The notes under the pieces are model-generated. The model had not been told where the DNA came from and ran no database searches. It saw only the letters and a program-made list of their open reading frames with translations. Positions 1-8,208 of a DNA stretch of 64,000 bases are shown one piece after another. The stretch spans positions 186,001-250,000 of the forward strand of contig NZ_BLYI01000006.1 in the NCBI RefSeq assembly GCF_016586355.1. The letters run 5' to 3'. Positions within the stretch are counted from its first letter, which is position 1. The number at the start of each line of letters is the position of its first letter. The DNA is from Anaerostipes butyraticus. Lineage in GTDB: Bacteria; Bacillota; Clostridia; Lachnospirales; Lachnospiraceae. A program made the translations under genes and the position numbers.

Positions 1-1
1 T

Positions 2-895
2 ACGATAAGAGGGATATTGTCGAAATATCATCTGGAAATAGAAAAAATGCAGGAAATCCGTCTGAGAGTCCAGAAACCGGTTCTGATCCGGTATGAACAT
101 CAGGAATATTTTATTTCAGAAAGACGGGGACTGACGACGATACGGGAAGGTGCGCAGATTTTCACAAAGGAAGAGCTGAGACAGGCTATGGAATATATCA
201 GCGGATATTCGCTCTATGCATATGAAGAACAAATGAAACAAGGTTATCTTACAATACAGGGAGGCCACCGGGTCGGACTGGCTGGATCAGCAGTAATGGA
301 AAATGGGAAAATAAAGACAATGAAGCATATTTCCTGTCTGAATATCCGGATTGCTCATCAGATCAAGGGGTGCGCCGGTGAAATGTATCAGAAATGCCAG
401 TCGGAAGGAAGGCTCCTTCCAACGCTGATCGTCTCACCTCCGGGATGTGGAAAGACGACTCTGCTGAGGGATCTGATCCGCACGGTTTCTGAAAAAGGAC
501 AGACTGTGGGAGTTGTGGACGAGCGCAGTGAAATTGGAGCAGCATATCAGGGAATTCCCCAAAATGATCTGGGGATTCGTACAGATCTTCTGGATGGCTG
601 CAGCAAGAGTGAAGGAATGAATCTGCTGATCCGCTCGATGGCGCCTGAGATCATTGCTGTGGATGAGGTGGGAACCAGAGAAGATGTGGATGCATTATTT
701 TTTTGTGCTTTCCGGGGCTGTACTATACTGGCAACAGCACATGGAAGAAGCAGGGAATCCCTGATGAAGAATCCATATATGAAAGAGACCCTGAAAAAGA
801 AGATGTTCCAGAGATATGTGATTTTGGATCACAGGGAAGAACCGGGAAAGATAAAGAAAATTTTCGATGAAAACGGGGTGGAACTTTATGTTTAA
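2..895 (+). CDS. spoIIIAA: SpoIIIAA, stage III sporulation ATPase (5' end outside window)
   Basis: Secretion-type ATPase thought to power the SpoIIIA-SpoIIQ channel that links mother cell and forespore. The reading frame is open to the left edge of the window and has no convincing start with a ribosome site, so a few N-terminal residues are probably missing; the 297 residues present approach the usual length of about 305. A Walker A motif (PPGCGKTT, near base 440) is followed by a Walker B-like IIAVDEVG around base 655, as in the GspE/VirB11-like SpoIIIAA family. The stop overlaps the start of spoIIIAB, and seven further spoIIIA genes follow in order, which makes the assignment very secure. 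Confidence 0.96.
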   Translation, partial: TIRGILSKYHLEIEKMQEIRLRVQKPVLIRYEHQEYFISERRGLTTIREGAQIFTKEELRQAMEYISGYSLYAYEEQMKQGYLTIQGGHRVGLAGSAVMENGKIKTMKHISCLNIRIAHQIKGCAGEMYQKCQSEGRLLPTLIVSPPGCGKTTLLRDLIRTVSEKGQTVGVVDERSEIGAAYQGIPQNDLGIRTDLLDGCSKSEGMNLLIRSMAPEIIAVDEVGTREDVDALFFCAFRGCTILATAHGRSRESLMKNPYMKETLKKKMFQRYVILDHREEPGKIKKIFDENGVELYV

Positions 896-1406
896 GATCA
901 TAGGAATTTTGCTGGTCGTGACGGCAGGCATCAGCTTTGGGTTTTCAAAGGCAGGGAAGGAACAAAAAAAACTGGAACAGGGGATTGCCCTGAAGCGGAT
1001 GCTGTATCTGCTTCAGGGAGAAATCCGGTATGGATTTACGCCGCTGCCGGAAGCTGTCGCGGTAATCGCAGAGAAGACTGCGCCGGAATTCCGGCCGTTT
1101 TTAAATCAGATAGCGAAACGGCTGAAAAGTTATCGTGAGGAGTCGTTTTTTGCAGTATGGAAGGAAGCATTGGAGGAACAGTTAAAACCGCAGATCATTG
1201 AGCCGAAATTTCTGGAAATTCTTATGTCCATGGGAGAGACCATCGGATATCTGGATAAAGAAATGCAGGAAAAAACCATTGATTTTGCGATTGAGCAGAT
1301 TGAAGATGTTATTTTTCAGATGAAGGATCAGGTCATAAAAAACTGCAGGATGTACCGGTCTCTCGGACTTTCCTTCGGGCTGCTTGTCGTGATCATTTTA
1401 GTGTAA
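888..1406 (+). CDS. spoIIIAB: SpoIIIAB, stage III sporulation membrane protein
   Basis: Second gene of the spoIIIA operon, 172 residues. The protein has an N-terminal membrane segment (IIGILLVVTAGISFGFS), a helical soluble middle and a C-terminal hydrophobic segment (SLGLSFGLLVVIILV), the layout of SpoIIIAB, which resembles type II secretion/pilus inner-membrane GspF-like proteins. I chose the ATG at 888 because a GGGGTGG ribosome site lies just upstream; an in-frame ATG at 867 has none. The gene overlaps the spoIIIAA stop by 8 bases, suggesting translational coupling. Confidence 0.95.
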   Translation: MFKIIGILLVVTAGISFGFSKAGKEQKKLEQGIALKRMLYLLQGEIRYGFTPLPEAVAVIAEKTAPEFRPFLNQIAKRLKSYREESFFAVWKEALEEQLKPQIIEPKFLEILMSMGETIGYLDKEMQEKTIDFAIEQIEDVIFQMKDQVIKNCRMYRSLGLSFGLLVVIILV

Positions 1407-1416
1407 GGAGGAAGGA

Positions 1417-1614
1417 ATGGACGTAAATATCATTTTTCGAATTGCAGCGGTGGGCATCCTTGTAACGATTCTGGTTCAGCTTTTGAAACATTCCGGACGG
1501 GAGGAGCAGGCGTTTCTGCTGACGCTGGCGGGACTGATCCTGGTTCTGTCATGGGTGATTCCGTACATATATGATCTGTTCGAAAGTGTACAGACGCTTT
1601 TTACGATCTCTTGA
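1417..1614 (+). CDS. spoIIIAC: SpoIIIAC, small membrane protein
   Basis: A 65-residue protein with two predicted transmembrane helices joined by a short charged loop (KHSGREEQ), exactly the size and topology of SpoIIIAC. It forms part of the mother-cell channel complex. A strong AAGGAGGAA ribosome site precedes the ATG. It sits in the invariant spoIIIA order between AB and AD. Confidence 0.95.
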   Translation: MDVNIIFRIAAVGILVTILVQLLKHSGREEQAFLLTLAGLILVLSWVIPYIYDLFESVQTLFTIS

Positions 1615-1630
1615 AAATGGGGGTGGGTAT

Positions 1631-2011
1631 GTGATACAGGCAGCACTGTTTGGGATCATCGCCAGTCTGGCAGCAATGAAGATCAAATCCATCCGTCCGG
1701 AAATCGGACTGGCCATCGGGCTGGTATCCGGCATGATTCTGGCCGGATATGCACTGAATGAAATGCGGGAAGTGCTGGAAGTTTTTGAAACCATACGAAG
1801 TTATTCCGGGATTCCAAAGAGCTATTTTCAGATTCTGTTAAAACTGATCGGCATATCTTTTTTGTGTGAGATCACCTCCAATCTCTGCAGGGATGCAGGA
1901 CAGGAAACCATTGGGAAGCAGATTGAACTAATCGGGAAATTATCAATTCTTGCAGTCAGTGTGCCGATTTTTCAGGCGTTTCTGGAAACTGTGCAGGAAC
2001 TTTTGGGATAG
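1631..2011 (+). CDS. spoIIIAD: SpoIIIAD, stage III sporulation membrane protein
   Basis: About 126 residues with several hydrophobic helices and the family signature region IRPEIGLAIGLVSGMIL. I prefer the GTG at 1631, which follows a GGGGGTGGG ribosome site and gives the family's usual N-terminus (M/VIQAALFGIIASLAAM). An upstream in-frame ATG at 1571 would overlap spoIIIAC and add 20 uncharacteristic residues. SpoIIIAC and AD are related small membrane proteins of the channel basal platform. Confidence 0.94.
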   Translation: MIQAALFGIIASLAAMKIKSIRPEIGLAIGLVSGMILAGYALNEMREVLEVFETIRSYSGIPKSYFQILLKLIGISFLCEITSNLCRDAGQETIGKQIELIGKLSILAVSVPIFQAFLETVQELLG

Positions 2012-2017
2012 GAAAAT

Positions 2018-3139
2018 ATGAGAAAATGGTGTATATGTTTTATGATCTTTATGATCCTGGCATTTCCGAAGCCGGTTTCTGCCGCGGAAGAAGAACTTGA
2101 TTATGATTCGCTCAGTCAGGTGGAATCTGTTCTGGAAGAGCAGGATGAAGATTTTTCCTTTGCACAGATCGTAAAACTGCTGATGACAGGAAATGTCAAA
2201 GGAGCTTTGCAGTCTCTGTGGGAAAAATGTACTGGAAACTTTGTATCTTCGTTTGTCCTGCAGAAAGAATTCTTAAAACAAATGATGATTGCCGCAGTGA
2301 TCGCGGCGGTCTTTAAAAATCTGTCTGACGCTTTTCTCCAGGGGAATGCAGGAAGTGCGGGATTTTATGTGACCTATATGGTTTTTATCGCGCTTATGAC
2401 GGATTCTTTTTATTATCTGAATGAAACCGCTCAGGATTTGATTCAGCTGATCATGGATTATATCAAGGGAATGATCACGGCGTATTCGATTGCAGTGGTA
2501 TCAACTTCGGGGGTAACCACTTCTACAGCGGTTTATGAGTTTTATCTGATGGTCATTTATGGAATGTCCCTTCTTACGGATTATCTGATACTGCCGATGA
2601 TCCGAATTCTGTTTGTTCTAAAGATTGTAAACCACATTTCGGAAGAAGAGCATTTTTCCAGGCTGTGCAGTACACTGGAAAAAGCCGCAGGATGGCTGAT
2701 GAAAGGTTTTTTGTCTCTTGTCCTTGGGGTGCAAATGATCCAGTCTATGATTCTGCCGGCAGTGGATTCTCTGAAAAATACGGCATTGGAAAAAGGAATT
2801 TCATCCATACCCGGAATAGGAGGAGGGTTAAATACAGTTATGACAACGGTCATAGGTTCAGCTGTTGTGATCAAAAACAGCATCGGCGCAGCTGGAATCC
2901 TGATTCTTCTGGTGCTGGTTCTTCCGCCGCTGTTAAAAATCGGGACAGTTGTGCTGGCTTACATAGCGGCCGGAATCCTGCTTCAGCCGGTTTCTGACAA
3001 GCGGATTACCGGTGCCATAGACGCCGTGATCAAAAGCGGAAAACTCATGATGCAGATGATCATCACGATGACGGTATTGTTTATACTGTCTATTGCGCTG
3101 ATTGCTTTTTCGACAAACGTAAATTATTATGCGGGGTGA
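2018..3139 (+). CDS. spoIIIAE: SpoIIIAE, large channel membrane protein
   Basis: A 373-residue protein with an N-terminal signal-like segment (MRKWCICFMIFMILAFPKPV), an acidic stretch, then about seven hydrophobic helices, as in SpoIIIAE. It is the largest integral membrane part of the SpoIIIA complex and is distantly permease-like. The glycine-rich SIPGIGGGLNTV motif before the last helices is typical. It ends inside the start of spoIIIAF. Confidence 0.95.
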   Translation: MRKWCICFMIFMILAFPKPVSAAEEELDYDSLSQVESVLEEQDEDFSFAQIVKLLMTGNVKGALQSLWEKCTGNFVSSFVLQKEFLKQMMIAAVIAAVFKNLSDAFLQGNAGSAGFYVTYMVFIALMTDSFYYLNETAQDLIQLIMDYIKGMITAYSIAVVSTSGVTTSTAVYEFYLMVIYGMSLLTDYLILPMIRILFVLKIVNHISEEEHFSRLCSTLEKAAGWLMKGFLSLVLGVQMIQSMILPAVDSLKNTALEKGISSIPGIGGGLNTVMTTVIGSAVVIKNSIGAAGILILLVLVLPPLLKIGTVVLAYIAAGILLQPVSDKRITGAIDAVIKSGKLMMQMIITMTVLFILSIALIAFSTNVNYYAG

Positions 3140-3593
3140 TGCAATCTTGGAAATGATACGGGCAGTTATTTTTTTCCTGATCTTGTCAACGGTGGCCGGA
3201 CAGCTGGTCGAAGGAACGAAATTTAAGCCATATGTCAGTCTGGTAGCAGGATTCATGCTCTTGATCCTGATCATACGTCCGGTGATGGAATGGATGGGAA
3301 AAGACACAAAAATACAAGATGTGGTTTCACAGATTTCTCAGGAAACGGATGCCATATCGTTTGAAGATGATGCAAGGGAAGCCAGAGAAAAGCAGGTTCA
3401 GAAAGGGGTCAGGTCGATTCTGGAAGAGTATGGAATGAAAGCGCAGGAAATAAAGGCTGATGTAGATGAGAAAGGAGAAATCCAGGAAATCACCATAACG
3501 GCAGATGATGGAAAGAGTCAGGAGAGGAGAATAAAAACCCTGGTTTCCAGATTCTATAATGTGAAAGAAGCTAATATAAATATAAGTGAGTAG
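3129..3593 (+). CDS. spoIIIAF: SpoIIIAF, stage III sporulation protein
   Basis: Two N-terminal transmembrane helices (AVIFFLILSTVAGQLV; VSLVAGFMLLILIIRPV) followed by a charged alpha/beta domain of the ring-building motif type, as known for SpoIIIAF. The longest frame starts at 3129, overlapping spoIIIAE. A GGGGTGAT ribosome site at 3132-3139 would better serve the TTG at 3147, so the true protein may be six residues shorter than the 154 given. Confidence 0.93.
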   Translation: MRGDAILEMIRAVIFFLILSTVAGQLVEGTKFKPYVSLVAGFMLLILIIRPVMEWMGKDTKIQDVVSQISQETDAISFEDDAREAREKQVQKGVRSILEEYGMKAQEIKADVDEKGEIQEITITADDGKSQERRIKTLVSRFYNVKEANINISE

Positions 3594-3600
3594 AGGAAAT

Positions 3601-4143
3601 ATGATAGATAAGAAAAAACTGCAAAACATCATAGAAACCATTGGAATCAGGAAGCTGCTCCTGATCCTCGCCCTTGGGATCTGTCTGATGGTTTTCAGCG
3701 TTCCATCTCCGGAAAAGAGCCAAAAAGAAGACGCAGCGAAAGAGACACAGGACGAAGAGGATTCAACGGATGACTATGTAAGAAAACAGGAGGAGCGGCT
3801 GGTAAAAGCATTAAAACAGGTCGAGGGGGTCGGAAAGGTCAAAGTCATGATCACAGTCAAGTCTTCTTCGGAAGCAGTGGTCAATAAAGACAGTCCTTAT
3901 GAAGAAAGTACGGGAAAGGAAGAAAAGAGTGTGAAGGAAGATGAAGAAACTGTCCTGATTGAGGAAGACGGGAAAAAAGTTCCATACGTCATCAAGGAGC
4001 TGCAGCCGGAGGTGGAAGGAGTCGTTGTGGTTGCCCAGGGAGGAGGAAATGATATCGTTAACCAGAATATTGTTGATGCAGTATCTGTTTTGTTTCATAT
4101 TTCATCCTACAAAGTCAAAGTCTTAAAAATGGAGGATTCCTAA
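3601..4143 (+). CDS. spoIIIAG: SpoIIIAG, channel ring protein
   Basis: One N-terminal membrane helix (LLLILALGICLMVFSV) followed by a long acidic segment and a C-terminal ring-building domain (VVVVAQGGGNDIVNQNIVDAV), the layout of SpoIIIAG, which forms a large ring across the intermembrane space. The ATG at 3601 has an AGAGGAA ribosome site; an earlier in-frame start at 3586 lacks one. The gene abuts spoIIIAH without a gap. Confidence 0.95.
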   Translation: MIDKKKLQNIIETIGIRKLLLILALGICLMVFSVPSPEKSQKEDAAKETQDEEDSTDDYVRKQEERLVKALKQVEGVGKVKVMITVKSSSEAVVNKDSPYEESTGKEEKSVKEDEETVLIEEDGKKVPYVIKELQPEVEGVVVVAQGGGNDIVNQNIVDAVSVLFHISSYKVKVLKMEDS

Positions 4144-4710
4144 ATGAAGAAATTGTTTAGAAAAAATCAAATGATCATTACGACCCTGGCAATCATAATT
4201 GCAGTCGCAGGGTACGTAAATTACAGTGGAAAATTCGATTCGGCATCCGGCAGCAAGACAAAGACAGTATCTAATACGGCAAAGGAAACCGCAGGAGAAG
4301 TAACGGATGATATTACAGACGTTGGAGAGGCGGTCCTTACCAACGCGCAGGTCAGCAGCTATGTTGCAAAGGCAAAATTAGAAAGAGAACAAACCCACAG
4401 CAAAGCAAAGGATACTTTGGAAGAAATTATCAGCGATGATTCTGTCAAAGACAGTGTCAAACAGGATGCTGTTGATAAACTTTCAACCCTGGCAGAGCAG
4501 ATGGAAATGGAAACGGCTTCTGAAAATCTTCTGGGCGCAAAAGGGTTTTTAAATTCCATTGTCACGATCAGCAACGGAAATGTGGATGTCCTGGTAAATA
4601 AAAAAGATCTGTCAAAAGTGGAACGAAGCCAGATTGAAGATATCATTGTGAGAAAAACAGGCTGTCAGTTAGACAAAATTGTCATCACATCGATAAAAAC
4701 AGAAGATTAA
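4144..4710 (+). CDS. spoIIIAH: SpoIIIAH, channel ring protein pairing with SpoIIQ-like partner
   Basis: A 188-residue protein with an N-terminal membrane helix (MIITTLAIIIAVAGYVNY), a low-complexity linker and a C-terminal domain of the YscJ/FliF-like ring family (GAKGFLNSIVTISNG..., then VRKTGCQLDKIVI). It is known to span the intermembrane space and bind a forespore partner. A GGAGGATTCC ribosome site lies in the end of spoIIIAG. It is the last gene of the operon. Confidence 0.95.
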   Translation: MKKLFRKNQMIITTLAIIIAVAGYVNYSGKFDSASGSKTKTVSNTAKETAGEVTDDITDVGEAVLTNAQVSSYVAKAKLEREQTHSKAKDTLEEIISDDSVKDSVKQDAVDKLSTLAEQMEMETASENLLGAKGFLNSIVTISNGNVDVLVNKKDLSKVERSQIEDIIVRKTGCQLDKIVITSIKTED

Positions 4711-4734
4711 TATTTTTCCGGCAGTAAATAATAG

Positions 4735-4763
4735 TAGAAAAGCACTTTTCGATTTGATATAAT
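4735..4763 (+). promoter_or_regulatory. Sigma-A promoter of asp23-nusB
   Basis: A -35-like TAGAAA (4735-4740) and a 17-base spacer precede an extended -10, TGATATAAT (4755-4763). It separates the vegetative asp23 gene from the mother-cell-specific spoIIIA operon. Confidence 0.7.
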
Positions 4764-4799
4764 AGCATAGGAAGAGTGCGGAGATACAGGAGGCTTTTT

Positions 4800-5174
4800 A
4801 TGGAAAATAAGAACAGCTATAAGATAAAGGAAAAAGGAATTCACGGCGATGTGAAGATAGCGGATGATGTGATCGCGATCATTGCAGCACTGGCAGCGAC
4901 AGAAGTCAGCGGCGTGGCAAGAATGTACGGGAATATTACCAATGAACTTGTCAGCAAGCTGGGGATGAAGAAGCTGTCAAAAGGAGTCAGGGTCAAGATT
5001 GAAAAAGACGCGATCATTGTTGATCTGGCAATCGAGCTTGAATATGGAGTCAGTGTTCCGGAGATATCTTCCAAGGTCCAGGATCGGGTAAAAACCGCGA
5101 TCGAAAACATGACCGGGCTGAAGGTAAAAGAGGTCAATGTCCGGGTTGCCGGAGTGGCAGTGGATGACGAGTAG
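4800..5174 (+). CDS. Asp23/Gls24 family envelope stress protein
   Basis: A 124-residue Asp23/Gls24-family protein (DUF322), a small cytoplasmic or membrane-peripheral protein linked to cell-envelope stress and phospholipid homeostasis. The family pattern is clear: GDVKIADDVIAIIAALAATE near the N-terminus and the C-terminal VKEVNVRVAGV. I use the ATG at 4800, preceded by a perfect AGGAGG; an upstream in-frame GTG would overlap the promoter. The position between spoIIIAH and nusB is standard in Lachnospiraceae. Confidence 0.92.
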   Translation: MENKNSYKIKEKGIHGDVKIADDVIAIIAALAATEVSGVARMYGNITNELVSKLGMKKLSKGVRVKIEKDAIIVDLAIELEYGVSVPEISSKVQDRVKTAIENMTGLKVKEVNVRVAGVAVDDE

Positions 5175-5212
5175 AGCGTCCGGCCCTGCAGTATGATAAA
5201 GACAGTATTTTC

Positions 5213-5237
5213 AGACGGGACTGTATCAGTTCCGTCT
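5213..5237 (+). other. Hairpin between asp23 and nusB
   Basis: An 11-base stem (AGACGGGACTG / CAGTTCCGTCT, one G-T pair) with a 3-base loop, followed by only a weak T stretch. It may act as a partial terminator or mRNA processing/stability site that sets the nusB level relative to asp23. Confidence 0.55.
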
Positions 5238-5260
5238 TTGTATCGTAGAAAGGAAATCAA

Positions 5261-5674
5261 ATGAAAAGAAGTGAAGTAAGAGAGCATATTTTTAAGATTC
5301 TATTCTCGGTGGAATTTTGTGAAAGAGAAGAATTTGAGGAACAGGTCAGCCTGTATTTTCAGGAGAATGGCTATATCCGAAAGAAACAGCAGGAAGAAAT
5401 TGCGGGAAAAGTAACAGATCTGATCGCCCATCTGGACGAACTGGACAAAGAAATCTCTGATCATGCCAAAGCATGGAATCTGGCAAGGATCGGAAAAGCC
5501 GAGCTTTCCATTCTCCGTCTTGCCATCTATGAGATTTTAATGGATCCGGAAGTTCCAAGGAAAGTAGCGATCAATGAGGCAGTAGAATTGTCAAAGAAAT
5601 ACTGCAATGAAAAAGCGGCCGGCTTTATTAATGGAATTTTGGCAAAGATTGGACAGGAACAGGATGAAGAATAA
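5261..5674 (+). CDS. nusB: Transcription antitermination factor NusB
   Basis: A 137-residue all-helical RNA-binding protein that, with S10 (NusE), binds boxA RNA and prevents premature termination in rRNA operons. The start (RSEVREHIFKILFSVEF) and the C-terminal signature (PRKVAINEAVELSKKY, then KAAGFINGILAKI) are diagnostic. A GAAAGGAAA ribosome site precedes the ATG. Its end overlaps the xseA start, so the two are probably translationally coupled. Confidence 0.97.
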   Translation: MKRSEVREHIFKILFSVEFCEREEFEEQVSLYFQENGYIRKKQQEEIAGKVTDLIAHLDELDKEISDHAKAWNLARIGKAELSILRLAIYEILMDPEVPRKVAINEAVELSKKYCNEKAAGFINGILAKIGQEQDEE

Positions 5675-6881
5675 GGTTTTTTCTGTAACGCAGATCAATT
5701 CCTATATTAAGAGGATGTTTCAGAGTGATTACGCCCTGAGGCGGATTTCCATCAAAGGCCAGGTATCCAACTGTAAATATCATTCTTCCGGGCATATTTA
5801 TTTTTCCCTGAAGGATGAGGGAAGTCAGATTTCCTGTGTGATGTTTGCAAATGCCCGGTACCAGGGACTTAAGTTTGATATGGAAGACGGACAGGAGGTA
5901 ATCGTAAGCGGCAATATCAGCGTTTATGAGCGGAGCGGAAGTTATCAGCTGTACGCAGATGAAATCCGTCTGGATGGGATTGGAGAACTTTATATCGCAT
6001 ATGAACAGTTAAAGCAGAAACTGTATGAAGAAGGACTCTTTGACCATGAAAAGAAAAAGCCGATTCCCAAAGATCCAAAGAAGATCGGGATTGTGACGGC
6101 AAAGACCGGCGCGGCGATCCATGATATCATAAGCACCGCAAAACGGAGGAATCCGTTTGTTCAGCTGATTCTGTATCCGGCCAAGGTTCAGGGGGAAGGA
6201 GCAGCCGCAGCGATCGTTAAAGGAATAGAGACACTGGACCGGTATGGAGTTGACATCATTATCATCGGAAGGGGCGGCGGCTCCATCGAAGATCTGTGGG
6301 CATTTAATGAAGAAATCGTGGCAAGAGCCATTGCTGCCGCAGAGACTCCGATCATATCCGGCACCGGCCATGAAGTCGATACAACCATTGCAGATTATGC
6401 GGCAGATCTTCGTGCCGCAACGCCAACTGCGGCATGTGAACTGGCGGTTCCCGATATCCGGGAAGTGCTGGAAGGAATCCGCAGCCGTGCTCAGACTCTA
6501 AATACGTATTTGAGACAGGTTTTAAGGAGATATCAGCTGAAATTAAAGCAGTATCAGCTGGAAATTGGGAAATTTGATCCGAAATTTCAGCTTCAGGAAC
6601 AGAAAATGCGGCTGGCTGAACTGGAGGACAGGCTTTCTCTCCGCATGAAGAATCTTATGACAGAGTACCGGCACCGGCTGGAACTCTATACGGGAAGGCT
6701 GCATGGATTGTCACCAACAGCAAAACTGGTAAATGGATTTGGATATCTGGAGTGTGAAAATGGTGAACCGCTGGGGTCTTCCAGAAGCGTAAAGAAGGGG
6801 GACAAGATATCGGTTATCATTTCGGATGGTACATTAGAAACCAGAGTGGAAGAAGTGAAACCGCATCAAACAGAAGAATGA
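5664..6881 (+). CDS. xseA: Exodeoxyribonuclease VII large subunit
   Basis: A 405-residue catalytic large subunit of exonuclease VII, which degrades single-stranded DNA to short oligonucleotides. An N-terminal OB-fold domain (KGQVSNCKYHSSGHIYFSLK) is followed by the catalytic core with IGIVTAKTGAAIHDI, IIIGRGGGSIEDLWAFNEE and SGTGHEVDTTIADYAAD, then a long coiled-coil and a short C-terminal segment. The ATG at 5664 overlaps the nusB stop and gives the usual N-terminus. The small subunit gene, xseB, is not next to it but lies 7 kb away at 13889, past a sugar-utilisation insert. Confidence 0.97.
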   Translation: MKNKVFSVTQINSYIKRMFQSDYALRRISIKGQVSNCKYHSSGHIYFSLKDEGSQISCVMFANARYQGLKFDMEDGQEVIVSGNISVYERSGSYQLYADEIRLDGIGELYIAYEQLKQKLYEEGLFDHEKKKPIPKDPKKIGIVTAKTGAAIHDIISTAKRRNPFVQLILYPAKVQGEGAAAAIVKGIETLDRYGVDIIIIGRGGGSIEDLWAFNEEIVARAIAAAETPIISGTGHEVDTTIADYAADLRAATPTAACELAVPDIREVLEGIRSRAQTLNTYLRQVLRRYQLKLKQYQLEIGKFDPKFQLQEQKMRLAELEDRLSLRMKNLMTEYRHRLELYTGRLHGLSPTAKLVNGFGYLECENGEPLGSSRSVKKGDKISVIISDGTLETRVEEVKPHQTEE

Positions 6882-7627
6882 CAGGACGAAAGATAAAAAA
6901 ACTGATTCTGATGGCCGCCTTTGGAATCATACTCTGTATGACTCTGCAGGTAACCTGTCTGGCGAGGGCAGGAGGCGGAGGAAGTGGAAGCGGCGGCGGT
7001 TCCGGCGGAAGCGGAGGCTCCCACAGCAGCAGCCGGTCCTATGGCAGATCCAGAAGAAGCAGTCCGATCGGCGCTCTGATCAATAATGGGATCATTGTTT
7101 TTATGGTATGCGGAGGAAGCATTGCTTTTGCCTGGAAAGTAAGAAAAGCAGGCTGGGCCAGTAAAAAGCAGATCCGGGCGTTTGAAAAAACAGACGGCAA
7201 CTGGAACTACAAAGAAATGCAGGGTTATGTGCGCCAGGCTTATTTTGAGATCCAGGAATGCTGGAGGAGACAGGATGTAGATTATGCAAAGGATTATTTA
7301 AGCCGGGAGCTCCGGGAAAACTGGAGAACGAAGCTTGCCTGGATGGAAATGCGGGATGAGGAAGAAGTGCAGGAAGATGTCCGGCTGTTGAGCGCAAGAC
7401 CGGTGAAGGCAAAGAATCCTGAAGGAACCGAAGGAGATCACGTCTGGTATGTGATCCATGGAAAGATGAAAGATTATCGTATCAGAAAGTCAACAGGAGA
7501 ATTTCTGGAAGGCAATGAAAGAGCCGTGGCTTTTTATGAATACTGGAAGTTTGTCTATGAAGATGAGCGATGGAAACTGGATGAGATTAAACAAAAGAAC
7601 GAAATTAATCTGGAACATTTGCAGTAA
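6878..7627 (+). CDS. TIM44-like domain membrane protein
   Basis: A 249-residue protein of unknown role. A signal-like N-terminal hydrophobic segment is followed by a Gly/Ser-rich stretch (bases 6968-7060), a second membrane helix (GIIVFMVCGGSIAFAW) and a soluble C-terminal domain resembling the TIM44-like fold (VRQAYFEIQECWRRQD, later YVIHGKMKDYRI and FVYEDERWKLDEI). The start ATGA overlaps the xseA stop, implying coupling. TIM44-like proteins in bacteria are membrane-associated, but no function is established for this group; transport or surface assembly would be a guess. Confidence 0.72.
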   Translation: MTGRKIKKLILMAAFGIILCMTLQVTCLARAGGGGSGSGGGSGGSGGSHSSSRSYGRSRRSSPIGALINNGIIVFMVCGGSIAFAWKVRKAGWASKKQIRAFEKTDGNWNYKEMQGYVRQAYFEIQECWRRQDVDYAKDYLSRELRENWRTKLAWMEMRDEEEVQEDVRLLSARPVKAKNPEGTEGDHVWYVIHGKMKDYRIRKSTGEFLEGNERAVAFYEYWKFVYEDERWKLDEIKQKNEINLEHLQ

Positions 7628-7641
7628 CAGGAGATGAGAAG

Positions 7642-8007
7642 ATGACGGAAGAGGAATGGATGGAGCAGCTGTTTGAACGGCTTGGCAGATCAAAATTCCG
7701 CAGCCGTTTTCATTTGGGTGAAAAAGACAGGAAATATGTCAGGGAAAAGGGAATGAATCAGATTCGCTCCCATGCCTGGGATTTTGTTGAAAAGCGGCTG
7801 GCGCCGGCAGTGATTCCCAATGATGGAAAGCAGACGCCGATGAAAGGACATCCGGTTTTTCTTGCCCAGCATGCGACTGCCACCTGCTGCAGGGGATGTA
7901 TCAGGAAATGGCATAAGATTTCTCAGGGAAGAGAACTCACATTCCGCCAGAAAGAATATCTGGTCAGCGTTATAATGCGGTGGATTGAAAAAGAAATGAA
8001 AGAATGA
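7642..8007 (+). CDS. DUF4186 family protein
   Basis: A 121-residue soluble protein matching the DUF4186 pattern: an N-terminal FERLGRSKFRSRFHL, a central TPMKGHPVFLAQHATATCC and a C-terminal CCRGCIRKWHKI. The paired cysteines and histidines look like a metal or nucleic-acid site, but the function is unknown. It has an AGGAGATGAGA ribosome site, follows the TIM44-like gene by 14 bases and is closed by a strong terminator. Confidence 0.8.
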   Translation: MTEEEWMEQLFERLGRSKFRSRFHLGEKDRKYVREKGMNQIRSHAWDFVEKRLAPAVIPNDGKQTPMKGHPVFLAQHATATCCRGCIRKWHKISQGRELTFRQKEYLVSVIMRWIEKEMKE

Positions 8008-8023
8008 TTGTTGAAAAAACAGA

Positions 8024-8064
8024 GACACCTTTGCGGGGAAACCTGCAGAGGTGTTATTTTTTTT
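8024..8064 (+). terminator. Intrinsic terminator after the DUF4186 gene
   Basis: A 13-base stem, ACACCTTTGCGGG / CCTGCAGAGGTGT with G-T pairs and a GAAA-type loop, followed by a long T run. It ends the asp23-nusB-xseA transcription unit. Confidence 0.9.
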
Positions 8065-8134
8065 CAAAAAATTTCAGGAAAAACAGGCCAAAACAAGTTT
8101 TTCTGGGAAAAAGAGTCTGACTGTTTCGGCTGTA

Positions 8135-8163
8135 TTGAGACAAAAAGCCGGGCGGATTATGAT
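8135..8163 (+). promoter_or_regulatory. Promoter of the phospho-sugar operon
   Basis: TTGAGA (8135-8140), a 17-base spacer and TATGAT (8158-8163) lie upstream of the GH4 gene. A CGGCT...AGCCG inverted repeat straddles the -35 and could be an operator, but the arms are short. Confidence 0.65.
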
Positions 8164-8208
8164 GGACTCAGTTAAGAAAACAAGGAGAAAAACAAGGAGG
8201 AGAATAAG

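Noticed and set aside
363-545. Many open frames opposite or inside the real genes, such as this one on the minus strand of spoIIIAA
   Set aside because: They lie wholly inside well-supported genes, lack ribosome sites and family motifs, and are explained as shadows of the true frames.
3105-3115. A Spo0A-box core (TGTCGAA on the minus strand) near the end of spoIIIAE
   Set aside because: It is inside a coding region with no promoter nearby. A 7-base word is expected several times in 64 kb by chance, which is also why the boxes at 48353 and 54811 are given low confidence.
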